Shown here in pieces: positions 7,674-14,357 of a DNA stretch of 34,752 nucleotides. Under the pieces are notes generated by a model. That model did not search any database. It saw only the letters and a list, made by a program, of their open reading frames with translations, and was not told the DNA's origin. The stretch comes from Flavobacteriaceae bacterium. GTDB taxonomy: Bacteria; Bacteroidota; Bacteroidia; Flavobacteriales; Flavobacteriaceae. The DNA is taken from assembly GCA_018672145.1 (NCBI GenBank), contig JABHGH010000082.1, positions 1 to 34,752 on the forward strand, given 5' to 3'. A program made the position numbers and the translations under genes. How positions within the stretch are numbered: position 1 is the first letter of the stretch; each line of letters starts with the position of its first letter.

Positions 7674-8435
7674 TTAACGAATAAACACTGGCTCCGTAGG
7701 ATTTGTTGTGTGTTCATCACTATAGGCATAGCCATCCAAAGCAAATCGCAGAATATCATTTGTGGTTTTGGCGTTGGTTTCAATCAAGTAACGCGCCATG
7801 AGTCCCCGTGCCTTTTTGGCGAAAAAGGAAATGATTTTCAATTTGCCGTTTTTAAAATCTTTAAAAATAGGTGCAATCACATCGGCCGTCAATTGTTCCG
7901 TAGCGACAGCCAAAGCGTATTCTTTGCTTGCCAAATTGACCACAAGTTCGTCTGTGTCCAATTCTGCATTGAGCTGCTTGGTCAGTTTGTCTTTCCAATA
8001 TTGGTACAAGTTTTTACTACCATTGACCCCAAAAGATGTTCCCATTTCCAAACGGTAGGGCTGCATCAGGTCAAAGGGTTTGAGTACGCCATAGAGACCC
8101 GACAGAATACGTAGGCTGTCATTGAGCGTTTCCCATTGTGCTTCTTGTATAGTGTAAGCGTCGAGACCTGTGTAAACATCACCATTGAAGGCATAGACAG
8201 CTTGGCGTGCGTTAGCGGGGGAGAATGGGACAGAAAAGCTTTGGTTTCGTGTCCAGTTGAGTTCCGCCAGCTTGTCCGAGATACCCATGAGTGCTTTGAG
8301 CTCTGTAGGCGATTTTTTGCGTAAAGCCACATTGAGCGCTTTGGCCTCATTGACAAACACAGGCTGACTGCACTGTGTATGCGGTAGCGGAGATTCGTAA
8401 TTAAGGGATTTGGCAGGGGAAACTAAAATTTTCAT
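7674..8435 (-). CDS. yaaA: YaaA family peroxide-stress protein (UPF0246)
   Basis: A 253-residue member of the YaaA/DUF328 family. In E. coli, YaaA is induced by OxyR and lowers free intracellular iron during hydrogen peroxide stress, limiting Fenton damage; its biochemical activity is thought to involve DNA binding. The family start MKILVSPAKSL is intact, as are the ANARQAVYAFNGDVY, LSGLYGVLKP and IISFFAKKARG blocks. Length matches the family (about 255). It has its own predicted promoter (8452-8459 on the minus strand). Assignment is firm; the physiological role here is by homology. Confidence 0.93.
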   Translation of the reverse strand: MKILVSPAKSLNYESPLPHTQCSQPVFVNEAKALNVALRKKSPTELKALMGISDKLAELNWTRNQSFSVPFSPANARQAVYAFNGDVYTGLDAYTIQEAQWETLNDSLRILSGLYGVLKPFDLMQPYRLEMGTSFGVNGSKNLYQYWKDKLTKQLNAELDTDELVVNLASKEYALAVATEQLTADVIAPIFKDFKNGKLKIISFFAKKARGLMARYLIETNAKTTNDILRFALDGYAYSDEHTTNPTEPVFIR

Positions 8436-8451
8436 GTCAATCGCTTTTATT

Positions 8452-8459
8452 CAAAAATA
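8452..8459 (-). promoter_or_regulatory. -7 promoter box of yaaA
   Basis: On the minus strand this reads TATTTTTG, a full match to TAnnTTTG, 16 bases before the yaaA ATG. A TTTG (complement of 8480-8483) lies 20 bases further upstream, a good -33 spacing. Confidence 0.6.
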
Positions 8460-8521
8460 GAAAGGGATTTTGGGATGGGCAAATTCCTTAGGCTTAAAGA
8501 ATTGTTCATCAAGAGTTATAA

Positions 8522-9538
8522 TCAGTCCAATCGGTGCTTGGCGTAGTGTCTCCATTTTTCGATGGCAGTCTGCATATCTTGAGGGAGTTTAGCTTCAAAC
8601 GACATCTTTTCAGCAGTTGTCGGATGAACAAATCCCAAAGTTTGGGCATGGAGAGCTTGGCGCGGTAGCACCTTGAAGCAATTGTCCACAAACTGTTTGT
8701 ACTTTGTAAAAGTAGTACCCTTTAGTATTTTGTCACCACCATAGCGAGCATCGTTAAAAAGCGTATGCCCAAGATGCTTTAGGTGAGCACGAATTTGGTG
8801 GGTACGTCCTGTTTCGAGTTGGCAACGCAACAGAGTGTTGTAGCCAAACCGCTCCACAACCTCAAAATGAGTAATCGCTTCTTTGCCTTGTGATCCGTCA
8901 GGAAAAACGGTCATTAGCAGTCGGTTTTTAGGGTCGCGGCCAATGTGCCCTTCAACGGTGCCCTTGTCATCGAGCACATCGCCCCAAACAAGTGCCAAAT
9001 AGGTGCGTTCAGAAGTTTTGTCAAAAAACTGCTTGGCGAGGTGAGTCATCGCTTCCTCCGTTTTAGCAACAACCAAAAGGCCACTTGTGTCTTTGTCAAT
9101 CCGATGCACCAAACCTGGCCGATTGTTGGTGTTTTTTGGTAAGGATTCAAAATGATAGAGTAATGCGTTGAGCATGGTGCCGGTATAATTTCCATGACCC
9201 GGGTGCACTACCATACCCGAAGGCTTATTGACCACCACCAAGGCATCATCTTCAAAAACGATATCCAAAGGAATGTCTTCACCAACCAATAAGTTTTCAT
9301 ACGGCGGATGGGCAAATAAAACCCGAACTTTATCACCCCCTTTGACCTTGTAGTTAGATTTTACCGCCACATCATTAACATGGACGCTACCTTCTTTGGC
9401 AGCGAGCTGAATTTTATTTCTAGTGGCATTTTCAATGCGATTCATCAGGTATTTATCCACGCGTAGCGGTGTCTGTCCGCTATCTGCCGTAAAGGCGTGG
9501 TGCTCATAAAGTGAGTCGTCTTGTGTGGGCGTTTCCAT
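8522..9538 (-). CDS. rluD: RluA-family pseudouridine synthase (RluD-like)
   Basis: Converts specific uridines of 23S rRNA to pseudouridine (1911/1915/1917 for E. coli RluD). 338 residues: an N-terminal S4 RNA-binding domain (about 25-75), then the catalytic domain with GLVHRIDKDTSGLLVVAKT, in which D148 of HRID is the catalytic Asp. The RTHQIRAHLKHLGHTLFNDARYG motif near residue 250 completes the family signature. Its ATG overlaps the TAA of the upstream PASTA gene by one base (TAATG), so both are read from one mRNA. Which uridines are modified cannot be read from sequence alone; RluC/RluA-type specificity remains possible. Confidence 0.92.
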   Translation of the reverse strand: METPTQDDSLYEHHAFTADSGQTPLRVDKYLMNRIENATRNKIQLAAKEGSVHVNDVAVKSNYKVKGGDKVRVLFAHPPYENLLVGEDIPLDIVFEDDALVVVNKPSGMVVHPGHGNYTGTMLNALLYHFESLPKNTNNRPGLVHRIDKDTSGLLVVAKTEEAMTHLAKQFFDKTSERTYLALVWGDVLDDKGTVEGHIGRDPKNRLLMTVFPDGSQGKEAITHFEVVERFGYNTLLRCQLETGRTHQIRAHLKHLGHTLFNDARYGGDKILKGTTFTKYKQFVDNCFKVLPRQALHAQTLGFVHPTTAEKMSFEAKLPQDMQTAIEKWRHYAKHRLD

Positions 9539-10095
9539 TAGCGTGATCGTCTTCCATTACCGAGTATCAAATCAATTTTTGATGTTTTGGGAATTTTTGT
9601 TCCTGGATTGATGGTCTCATTATTAAAGCGTAGTTCCAATACCATGTTTTTACCAATGTTGTTTCTGTAACTGACATTTCCTACTTCCAATCCAACCGCA
9701 CGAAGCGACGAAAGGGCATTTCGATAGGTCACTTGAACGACATTGGGGACTGATATTTTTCGAAAGGATGATGGATTGAGGGTCAAGTAGATTTTACGTC
9801 CTCTTTTGACTTCTTCGTTTGCTCGTGGTTGGTGGTCAATGACAGAGAGAGGTGGTAGATCGGGGTCGAATTGAGTGGAGTCAATAACTTCGTAACCCAA
9901 ACGTAAATCGGTGAGTATCTCTTGTGCCTCTGTCAATGGTCTTTGGTGCAAATCAGGGACTTCGATGAGGCGACTCTGACGGGTGTGCCAGTGCAAGCTC
10001 AAAAACAATAGAAAAAGGAGTCCTACCCCCAAAGCTGCTGCCTTGCAAAGCAGAACGATAAAAGTCTTACTAACGAAAAAACGCAATAGTCTCAT
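9538..10095 (-). CDS. Single-pass PASTA-domain protein
   Basis: A 185-residue envelope protein with a short basic cytoplasmic N-terminus, one membrane helix at about residues 11-35, and two PASTA repeats outside (about 43-108 and 112-182). The repeats are recognisable by VPDLHQRPLTEAQEIL, VPNVVQVTYRNALSSL and the closing LNPSS / LILGNG strands. PASTA domains elsewhere bind cell-wall muropeptides when attached to kinases or penicillin-binding proteins; here neither catalytic domain is present. It is divergent from ddl (D-Ala-D-Ala ligase), which fits a cell-wall role. It lies upstream of rluD with a one-base overlap. The ligand and partner are unknown. Confidence 0.85.
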   Translation of the reverse strand: MRLLRFFVSKTFIVLLCKAAALGVGLLFLLFLSLHWHTRQSRLIEVPDLHQRPLTEAQEILTDLRLGYEVIDSTQFDPDLPPLSVIDHQPRANEEVKRGRKIYLTLNPSSFRKISVPNVVQVTYRNALSSLRAVGLEVGNVSYRNNIGKNMVLELRFNNETINPGTKIPKTSKIDLILGNGRRSR

Positions 10096-10112
10096 GGGGT
10101 AAAAATAAGTTG

Positions 10113-10120
10113 CAAAGATA
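10113..10120 (-). promoter_or_regulatory. -7 promoter box of the PASTA-rluD operon
   Basis: The minus strand reads TATCTTTG, a full match to TAnnTTTG, 17 bases before the PASTA gene ATG. It shares a 64-base divergent region with the ddl promoter. Confidence 0.55.
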
Positions 10121-10147
10121 ATAAATGAATTAGGTTAAAATTAATGA

Positions 10148-10155
10148 TATTTTTG
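10148..10155 (+). promoter_or_regulatory. -7 promoter box of ddl, four bases before ATG
   Basis: TATTTTTG matches TAnnTTTG and is followed by exactly four bases (TAAG) and the ATG. If the TA is at -12/-11, transcription would start at the A of the start codon. Confidence 0.6.
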
Positions 10156-10159
10156 TAAG

Positions 10160-11122
10160 ATGAAAATTCGCGTAGCAGTAGTGATGGGTGGACACACCTC
10201 TGAATACGAAATTTCGCTTAAAAGCGGTGCTATAGTCATGGCTCACCTCGATCAAAAAAAATACGAAGCCTATGCCGTTCGAGTCACCGACAACGTCTGG
10301 TCTGTAGGGGTCAACAGTCTCTGGCGACCCATTGATAAGGAAACATTTAGCAGTGGCGACCTCCATTTTGATGTCGTTTTTAACGCTGTGCATGGGGCAC
10401 CAGGTGAAAACGGAGTTCTCCAATCCTATTTTGACAACTTGGGCATCCCCTACTCGGGTTGCTCATCTTCGGCTTCTGCATTGACCTATGACAAAGCAAA
10501 AACACTTGATTACCTAGAATCCCATGACATTGCCATGGCCAAACGCCTTGTTATTGATGCAAGCGCAGTGGTCGATACCAAAGCAATTGTTTCTTCTGTT
10601 GGGCTTCCTTGTTTTGTTAAAGCCAACCAATCAGGGAGTAGTTTTGGTGTTTCTAAAGTTTATAAAGAAGAGGCTTTACTCAAAGCCATTGCACTTGCTT
10701 TTAAAGAAGATGATAGCGTGCTCATCGAATCTTTTCTAGAGGGTACAGAAGTATCAATAGGCGTGATTACCTACCAAGGATCAGTTCTGGTTTTAGCACC
10801 GACTGAAATCGTTACCGATGAGGATTTTTTTGATTTTAGTGCCAAATACGAAGGTAAATCCGAAGAAATTACACCTGCTCGTTTGACTGATGTTCAGCGT
10901 AAAAATGTGGAAATCGCAGCAAAAAAAGTATATACCGCCCTAAGGATGAAAGGACTGAGCAGAAGCGACTTTATTTTTGTTGGTGACACACCATATTTTT
11001 TAGAGATCAACACTGTACCTGGACTCACAAAAGAAAGTCTGCTACCTCAACAAGCCAAACACGCAGGAATCAGCTTACAGCAGTTGTTTGACAATGCTCT
11101 TGTCGAAGCCATTGAAAAATAA
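10160..11122 (+). CDS. ddl: D-alanine--D-alanine ligase
   Basis: ATP-grasp enzyme that joins two D-alanines for the peptidoglycan stem peptide. 320 residues, normal length. N-terminal VAVVMGGHTSEYEISL substrate loop; central FNAVHGAPGENG; ATP-grasp block with CFVKANQSGSSFGVSKV; C-terminal MKGLSRSDFIF and LEINTVPGLTKESL, whose Glu and Asn are the Mg and substrate ligands. Divergent from the PASTA gene and followed by coaD after a 13-base gap, but coaD has its own promoter box. A predicted promoter four bases before the ATG suggests a leaderless mRNA. Confidence 0.96.
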   Translation: MKIRVAVVMGGHTSEYEISLKSGAIVMAHLDQKKYEAYAVRVTDNVWSVGVNSLWRPIDKETFSSGDLHFDVVFNAVHGAPGENGVLQSYFDNLGIPYSGCSSSASALTYDKAKTLDYLESHDIAMAKRLVIDASAVVDTKAIVSSVGLPCFVKANQSGSSFGVSKVYKEEALLKAIALAFKEDDSVLIESFLEGTEVSIGVITYQGSVLVLAPTEIVTDEDFFDFSAKYEGKSEEITPARLTDVQRKNVEIAAKKVYTALRMKGLSRSDFIFVGDTPYFLEINTVPGLTKESLLPQQAKHAGISLQQLFDNALVEAIEK

Positions 11123-11123
11123 A

Positions 11124-11131
11124 TACCTTTG
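11124..11131 (+). promoter_or_regulatory. -7 promoter box of coaD, four bases before ATG
   Basis: TACCTTTG starts two bases after the ddl stop and is followed by CCTT and the coaD ATG. A TTG at 11100-11102, inside ddl, is 21 bases upstream, giving a full TTG-N21-TAnnTTTG promoter. The position rules out the earlier in-frame ATG at 11088 for a message from this promoter. Confidence 0.65.
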
Positions 11132-11135
11132 CCTT

Positions 11136-11588
11136 ATGAAACGTGCAGTCTTTCCTGGCTCTTTTGATCCGATCACACTAGGGCATAAGGATATTGTGGA
11201 ACGCGGAGCAACCATTTTTGACGAAGTGATTGTTGGTATCGGAAATAATTCAGAGAAGAATTATATGTTTTCTTTAGACCAACGAGAACAGTTTGTTGAA
11301 GAATGCTTTCGTGACAATCCCAAGGTTCGTGTCATGGTTTACGATGGGCTCACCATTGACTTTTGCAAATCTGTTGGTGCTGATTATCTCTTGAGAGGCG
11401 TCCGTAATCATGGTGATTTTGAATTCGAAAAAGCCATTGCTCGTACCAATCGTGAACTCTCTAAAATCGAAACTGTTTTTTTACTAACCTCGATTCAGAC
11501 ATCATTTATTAGCAGCAGTATTGTGCGTGAAATCATTCGAAACAACGGCGATTACAAACGCTTTGTTCCAGGCTGTGTCAGGGTGTAA
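11136..11588 (+). CDS. coaD: Phosphopantetheine adenylyltransferase
   Basis: Transfers AMP to 4'-phosphopantetheine, the penultimate step of coenzyme A synthesis. 150 residues. The nucleotidyltransferase signature GSFDPITLGHKDI (TxGH) is at the N-terminus, LLRGVRNHGDFEFE in the middle and ISSSIVREI at the C-terminus. An in-frame ATG at 11088, inside ddl, would add 16 unrelated residues; 11136 is preferred because family members begin MKRAVFPGSFDP and the promoter lies just before it. The last 11 bases overlap the convergent NUDIX gene. Confidence 0.96.
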   Translation: MKRAVFPGSFDPITLGHKDIVERGATIFDEVIVGIGNNSEKNYMFSLDQREQFVEECFRDNPKVRVMVYDGLTIDFCKSVGADYLLRGVRNHGDFEFEKAIARTNRELSKIETVFLLTSIQTSFISSSIVREIIRNNGDYKRFVPGCVRV

Positions 11589-12189
11589 CTGACAGTTCTA
11601 GCATCAGAGAACGGATATTTTCATAGGAGTTCTTCAATGCTTTGGCCGTTTTTTTTGGGCCTTTCCATTTTGCTTTGGTGATCCCCTCCTTTAGCTCTGG
11701 CTTAAGCTCGCCAGTATATGTAGAGGTCATGTGATACCAAAATGTCTCTTTAAGTTGGTAAATGTCGTTTCTCTTAAAAATGTGATAGGTGACGCCTGCA
11801 AGCCCTGTGATTTTGAGTTTTTTAACACCTGTTTCCTCTTTCACCTCGCGTTTCGCCCCTTTTTTAATGCTTTCTTTTCGATCAATTTTACCTTTGGGTA
11901 AATCCCATTTCCCTTTGCGGTAAATGAATAGCGTTTTTCCTTTTTCGTTGGTAACCAACCCACCCCCTGCCTGAACCACAGGGAGTTTTGCTTTAAAAAG
12001 ATCGAGTAATTCCGCTTCATCATGGTGAAACAGAAAAATTTTTTTTGCTTTTTTTTCTTTAATGCAATCTAAAACTTCGGAGAAAGAAACGGATTCTAAA
12101 GGAAGAACAACAGGGGTTGAGGTATTTGGAATTTTAGAAGTCAAAACAATCCACTTTGTATTAATAAAAACTTTATACTTTTGTTCCAT
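11578..12189 (-). CDS. NUDIX hydrolase
   Basis: A 203-residue pyrophosphohydrolase of the NUDIX superfamily; substrates in this superfamily are nucleoside diphosphates linked to another moiety. The Nudix box is complete at residues 100-122 (G-x5-E-x7-REVKEETGV, beginning GKIDRKE). The N-terminal 70 residues form a separate segment opening MEQKYKVFIN, a start I associate with flavobacterial homologues. A basic C-terminal region (KWKGPKKTAKALK) follows. Its ATG shares the palindrome CATG with the pyrE ATG on the other strand, so each gene's upstream region is inside the other. The 3' end overlaps coaD by 11 bases. Substrate unknown. Confidence 0.9.
   Translation of the reverse strand: MEQKYKVFINTKWIVLTSKIPNTSTPVVLPLESVSFSEVLDCIKEKKAKKIFLFHHDEAELLDLFKAKLPVVQAGGGLVTNEKGKTLFIYRKGKWDLPKGKIDRKESIKKGAKREVKEETGVKKLKITGLAGVTYHIFKRNDIYQLKETFWYHMTSTYTGELKPELKEGITKAKWKGPKKTAKALKNSYENIRSLMLELSVTP
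12176..12183 (+). promoter_or_regulatory. -7 promoter box of pyrE inside the NUDIX gene
   Basis: TACTTTTG, followed by TTCC and the pyrE ATG (four-base spacing). TTTG at 12155-12158 is 17 bases upstream, a good -33 element. On the opposite strand these bases encode residues 3-5 of the NUDIX protein, so promoter and codons are superimposed. Confidence 0.65.
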
Positions 12190-12829
12190 GATTCACGATC
12201 CCTACACAGCAAAAAAAGTAGCTGAATTGTTAATACAAATTAATGCAATAAAATTGGAACCCAAAAACCCATTCACATGGGCGAGCGGGTGGAAATCACC
12301 AATCTATTGTGACAACCGTATTGCTTTATCCTATCCAACAGTTCGTACTTTTATAAGAGAACAGTTTGCAAAACAGATAAAGAGTCTTCATGGTCGTGCC
12401 GATGTTATCGCAGGTGTCGCTACAGGAGCCATTGGGATTGGCGCCTTGGTGGCAGAAGAGCTTAATCTTCCTTTTGTTTATGTACGCCCAAAGGCGAAAG
12501 GGCATGGTAGAAAAAATCAGATTGAAGGTCTCTTAGAAAGCAACCGTCAGGTGGTGGTTATCGAAGATTTAATCAGCACAGGTAAAAGTAGTTTGGACGC
12601 TATAAAAGCGCTCAAAGAAGCTGGGGCGGAAATCACAGGATTGATGTCGATTTTTGATTATAATTTTTCCATTGCTAAAAAACGATTCAAAAAAGAAAAC
12701 ATCAACATTCACTCTCTTAGTGATTATGATCATTTGATTGAATTAGCAATCGAAAATCGTTTTATTCTCAAAAGCGAAGCAGAGGTTCTACGTCAATGGC
12801 GTGCGGCACCTAACAAATGGAAACCGTAA
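12188..12829 (+). CDS. pyrE: Orotate phosphoribosyltransferase
   Basis: Adds PRPP-derived ribose 5-phosphate to orotate to give OMP in pyrimidine synthesis. 213 residues. Motifs: FTWASGWKSPIYCDNR near the N-terminus (orotate site), GVATGAIGIGALVAEEL, the mobile loop RPKAKGHGRKNQIEG, and the PRPP-binding motif VVVIEDLISTGKS. The frame is open back to 12062 but that 42-residue extension lies antisense in the NUDIX gene. The start MIHDPYTAKKVAELL at 12188 fits the family and the promoter. Three bases separate it from the SRPBCC gene. Confidence 0.96.
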   Translation: MIHDPYTAKKVAELLIQINAIKLEPKNPFTWASGWKSPIYCDNRIALSYPTVRTFIREQFAKQIKSLHGRADVIAGVATGAIGIGALVAEELNLPFVYVRPKAKGHGRKNQIEGLLESNRQVVVIEDLISTGKSSLDAIKALKEAGAEITGLMSIFDYNFSIAKKRFKKENINIHSLSDYDHLIELAIENRFILKSEAEVLRQWRAAPNKWKP

Positions 12830-12832
12830 CAA

Positions 12833-13222
12833 ATGGAAATCACAAGCACATCAGTCAAAATAAAACACGCTATTGAAGTGGTTTTTGCTCAATTGGCGGA
12901 CGCCAACACATACGAGATGCTGATGCCAGATGGTGCACAGTTTTCAGTAGTCGACAACGACAGCTTTCGTTTTAAACTCGGGAGTATGCCCGAAATTGGT
13001 CTCACCATTATTGAAAGAAATGAAGGAGAATCCGTTGTTTTAAAATCCACTAGTGATAAGGTTGCGTTTTCTCTAAAAGGCACTTTAATAGCGTGTGAAG
13101 AAAACGAAACCGAAATTCAACTCCGTTTTCAAGGAGATTTTAATCCAATGATGGCAATGATGGTCAAAAAACCACTCACCAAGTTCATGGAATCACTGAT
13201 TGAAAATATGCACAAACTGTAG
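12833..13222 (+). CDS. SRPBCC (START-like) superfamily protein
   Basis: A 129-residue protein with the sequence pattern of a small START/SRPBCC ligand-binding fold: an N-terminal strand and helix (STSVKIKHAIEVVFAQLADANTYEMLMP), a run of beta strands (about 35-105), and a long C-terminal helix (PLTKFMESLIENMHKL). No catalytic residues stand out. It begins three bases after the pyrE stop and is presumably co-transcribed with it; this pairing is familiar from flavobacteria but its meaning is unknown. Its last 30 bases overlap the convergent birA. Confidence 0.75.
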   Translation: MEITSTSVKIKHAIEVVFAQLADANTYEMLMPDGAQFSVVDNDSFRFKLGSMPEIGLTIIERNEGESVVLKSTSDKVAFSLKGTLIACEENETEIQLRFQGDFNPMMAMMVKKPLTKFMESLIENMHKL

Positions 13223-13918
13223 TTCTTTTACAGCAAACTGTCGTTCCCCATTTTGGGTTTGTATTCTCAATTTTCCCTCCGGGGTAACGTCCAATATTGT
13301 TCCTTCAAACTCATTGTTTTGTGTACGAAACGTTCTTTTTTGGTTCCGTCCATAGAGCAAGTTTGTGTAGGAGTCGTCAATAGCCTTGAAAGGAAGTGAT
13401 AGCGTTTTTATAAGACGATCTGTGACAGAAAGCAAAAGCTCTTCCAAATCATAATTGATTTTTGTTATTGAACGCATAGATACTGCATGAGGTAAATTTG
13501 GAAAATAAAGCTGGTTCACATTAATGCCAATTCCAATCACAATGGACTTTGCGACCGCTTTGTGAACACTCGTTTCGATTAAGATGCCAGCAATTTTTTG
13601 ATTTCCTGACAAAATGTCGTTTGGCCATTTCACATAAATATTTTTGATTTTGTGTAATAAAAACCAGCTTGCCAAACAAACTGCAACCTGTTTATTGAGT
13701 TCGAATAGTTGATCCACTGGAAGCGTTACACTAGGAATGCAAAGAGAGAAGGTTAGGTTTTCTCCTGCCGAACTGGTCCAAACATTTCCACTCTGCCCTT
13801 TTCCGTTTTTTTGATGCAAAGCCCAAACGATTGTTGGCTTTGCAGAATGATTTTTCGACAACAAAATCCGTAAGGCATCGTTGGTGGAATCAGTGGCATT
13901 AAGTTTGATTAGATGCAT
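13193..13918 (-). CDS. birA: Biotin--[acetyl-CoA-carboxylase] ligase
   Basis: Attaches biotin to the carrier protein of biotin-dependent carboxylases. 241 residues: a group I (monofunctional) ligase without the N-terminal helix-turn-helix that lets E. coli BirA repress bio genes. Visible motifs: DSTNDAL at 10-16, a biotin loop GKGQSGNVWTS in place of the usual GRGRxGRxW, VKWPNDI, and KIAGILIE containing the conserved Lys. A C-terminal SH3-like domain follows (EFEGTILDVTPEGKLRIQ). It overlaps SRPBCC by 30 bases at the 3' end. Confidence 0.95.
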   Translation of the reverse strand: MHLIKLNATDSTNDALRILLSKNHSAKPTIVWALHQKNGKGQSGNVWTSSAGENLTFSLCIPSVTLPVDQLFELNKQVAVCLASWFLLHKIKNIYVKWPNDILSGNQKIAGILIETSVHKAVAKSIVIGIGINVNQLYFPNLPHAVSMRSITKINYDLEELLLSVTDRLIKTLSLPFKAIDDSYTNLLYGRNQKRTFRTQNNEFEGTILDVTPEGKLRIQTQNGERQFAVKELQFVHIFNQ

Positions 13919-13922
13919 AGAA

Positions 13923-13930
13923 CAAAGCTA
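13923..13930 (-). promoter_or_regulatory. -7 promoter box of birA, four bases before ATG
   Basis: The minus strand reads TAGCTTTG, then TTCT, then the birA ATG: a full TAnnTTTG match at four-base spacing. It lies 32 bases from the divergent rsfS box. Confidence 0.55.
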
Positions 13931-13941
13931 GCAATAACTCG

Positions 13942-13970
13942 TTGTTTTACACGAATTTGTGATAAATTTG
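13942..13970 (+). promoter_or_regulatory. Promoter of the rsfS-ftsH operon
   Basis: TTG at 13942-13944, 18 bases, then TAAATTTG at 13963-13970 (full TAnnTTTG match). The ATG of rsfS is 16 bases further on, leaving room for a short leader. It is one of the best complete -33/-7 pairs in the window. Confidence 0.65.
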
Positions 13971-13986
13971 CTTAATTAACAACTAT

Positions 13987-14355
13987 ATGGGTAAGACCGA
14001 AAGTACGGATCTGTTAATCACACACATTATCGATGCGCTTGAAGACGTCAAGGCAGAAGACATTCAAATACTAGACTTAAGGGGAATTGAAAATTCTGTT
14101 TGCAGTTATTTTATCGTATGTTCTGGTAATTCCAACACACAGGTGAATGCCTTGGCAGGCTCTGTTCAAAAAAAGGTGAGTAAAGCACTCAAAGAAAAAC
14201 CCTTTCATGTAGAGGGGACAGAAACTGCTGAATGGGTTTTGTTGGATTATATAAATGTGGTTGTTCATATATTTCAACGTACTGTCAGAGAATATTACGA
14301 CATCGAGTCCCTTTGGGGAGATGCTAAAATAACTGCAATTGCTTCTAACTATTAA
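13987..14355 (+). CDS. rsfS: Ribosomal silencing factor RsfS
   Basis: Binds ribosomal protein uL14 and blocks joining of the 30S and 50S subunits when nutrients are short. 122 residues; conserved DLRGIENSVCSYFIVCSGNS and the C-terminal WVLLDYINVVVHIFQ... REYYDIESLWGDA blocks are intact. It is the first gene of the rsfS-ftsH operon, two bases before ftsH. Assignment is secure. Confidence 0.94.
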   Translation: MGKTESTDLLITHIIDALEDVKAEDIQILDLRGIENSVCSYFIVCSGNSNTQVNALAGSVQKKVSKALKEKPFHVEGTETAEWVLLDYINVVVHIFQRTVREYYDIESLWGDAKITAIASNY

Positions 14356-14357
14356 TT

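Noticed and set aside
7710..8114. Plus-strand open frame across yaaA
   Set aside because: Antisense to a firm family gene, with no motif; a shadow of yaaA codon bias.
12062..12187. 42-residue N-terminal extension of pyrE
   Set aside because: Lies antisense inside the NUDIX gene and is upstream of the predicted promoter.
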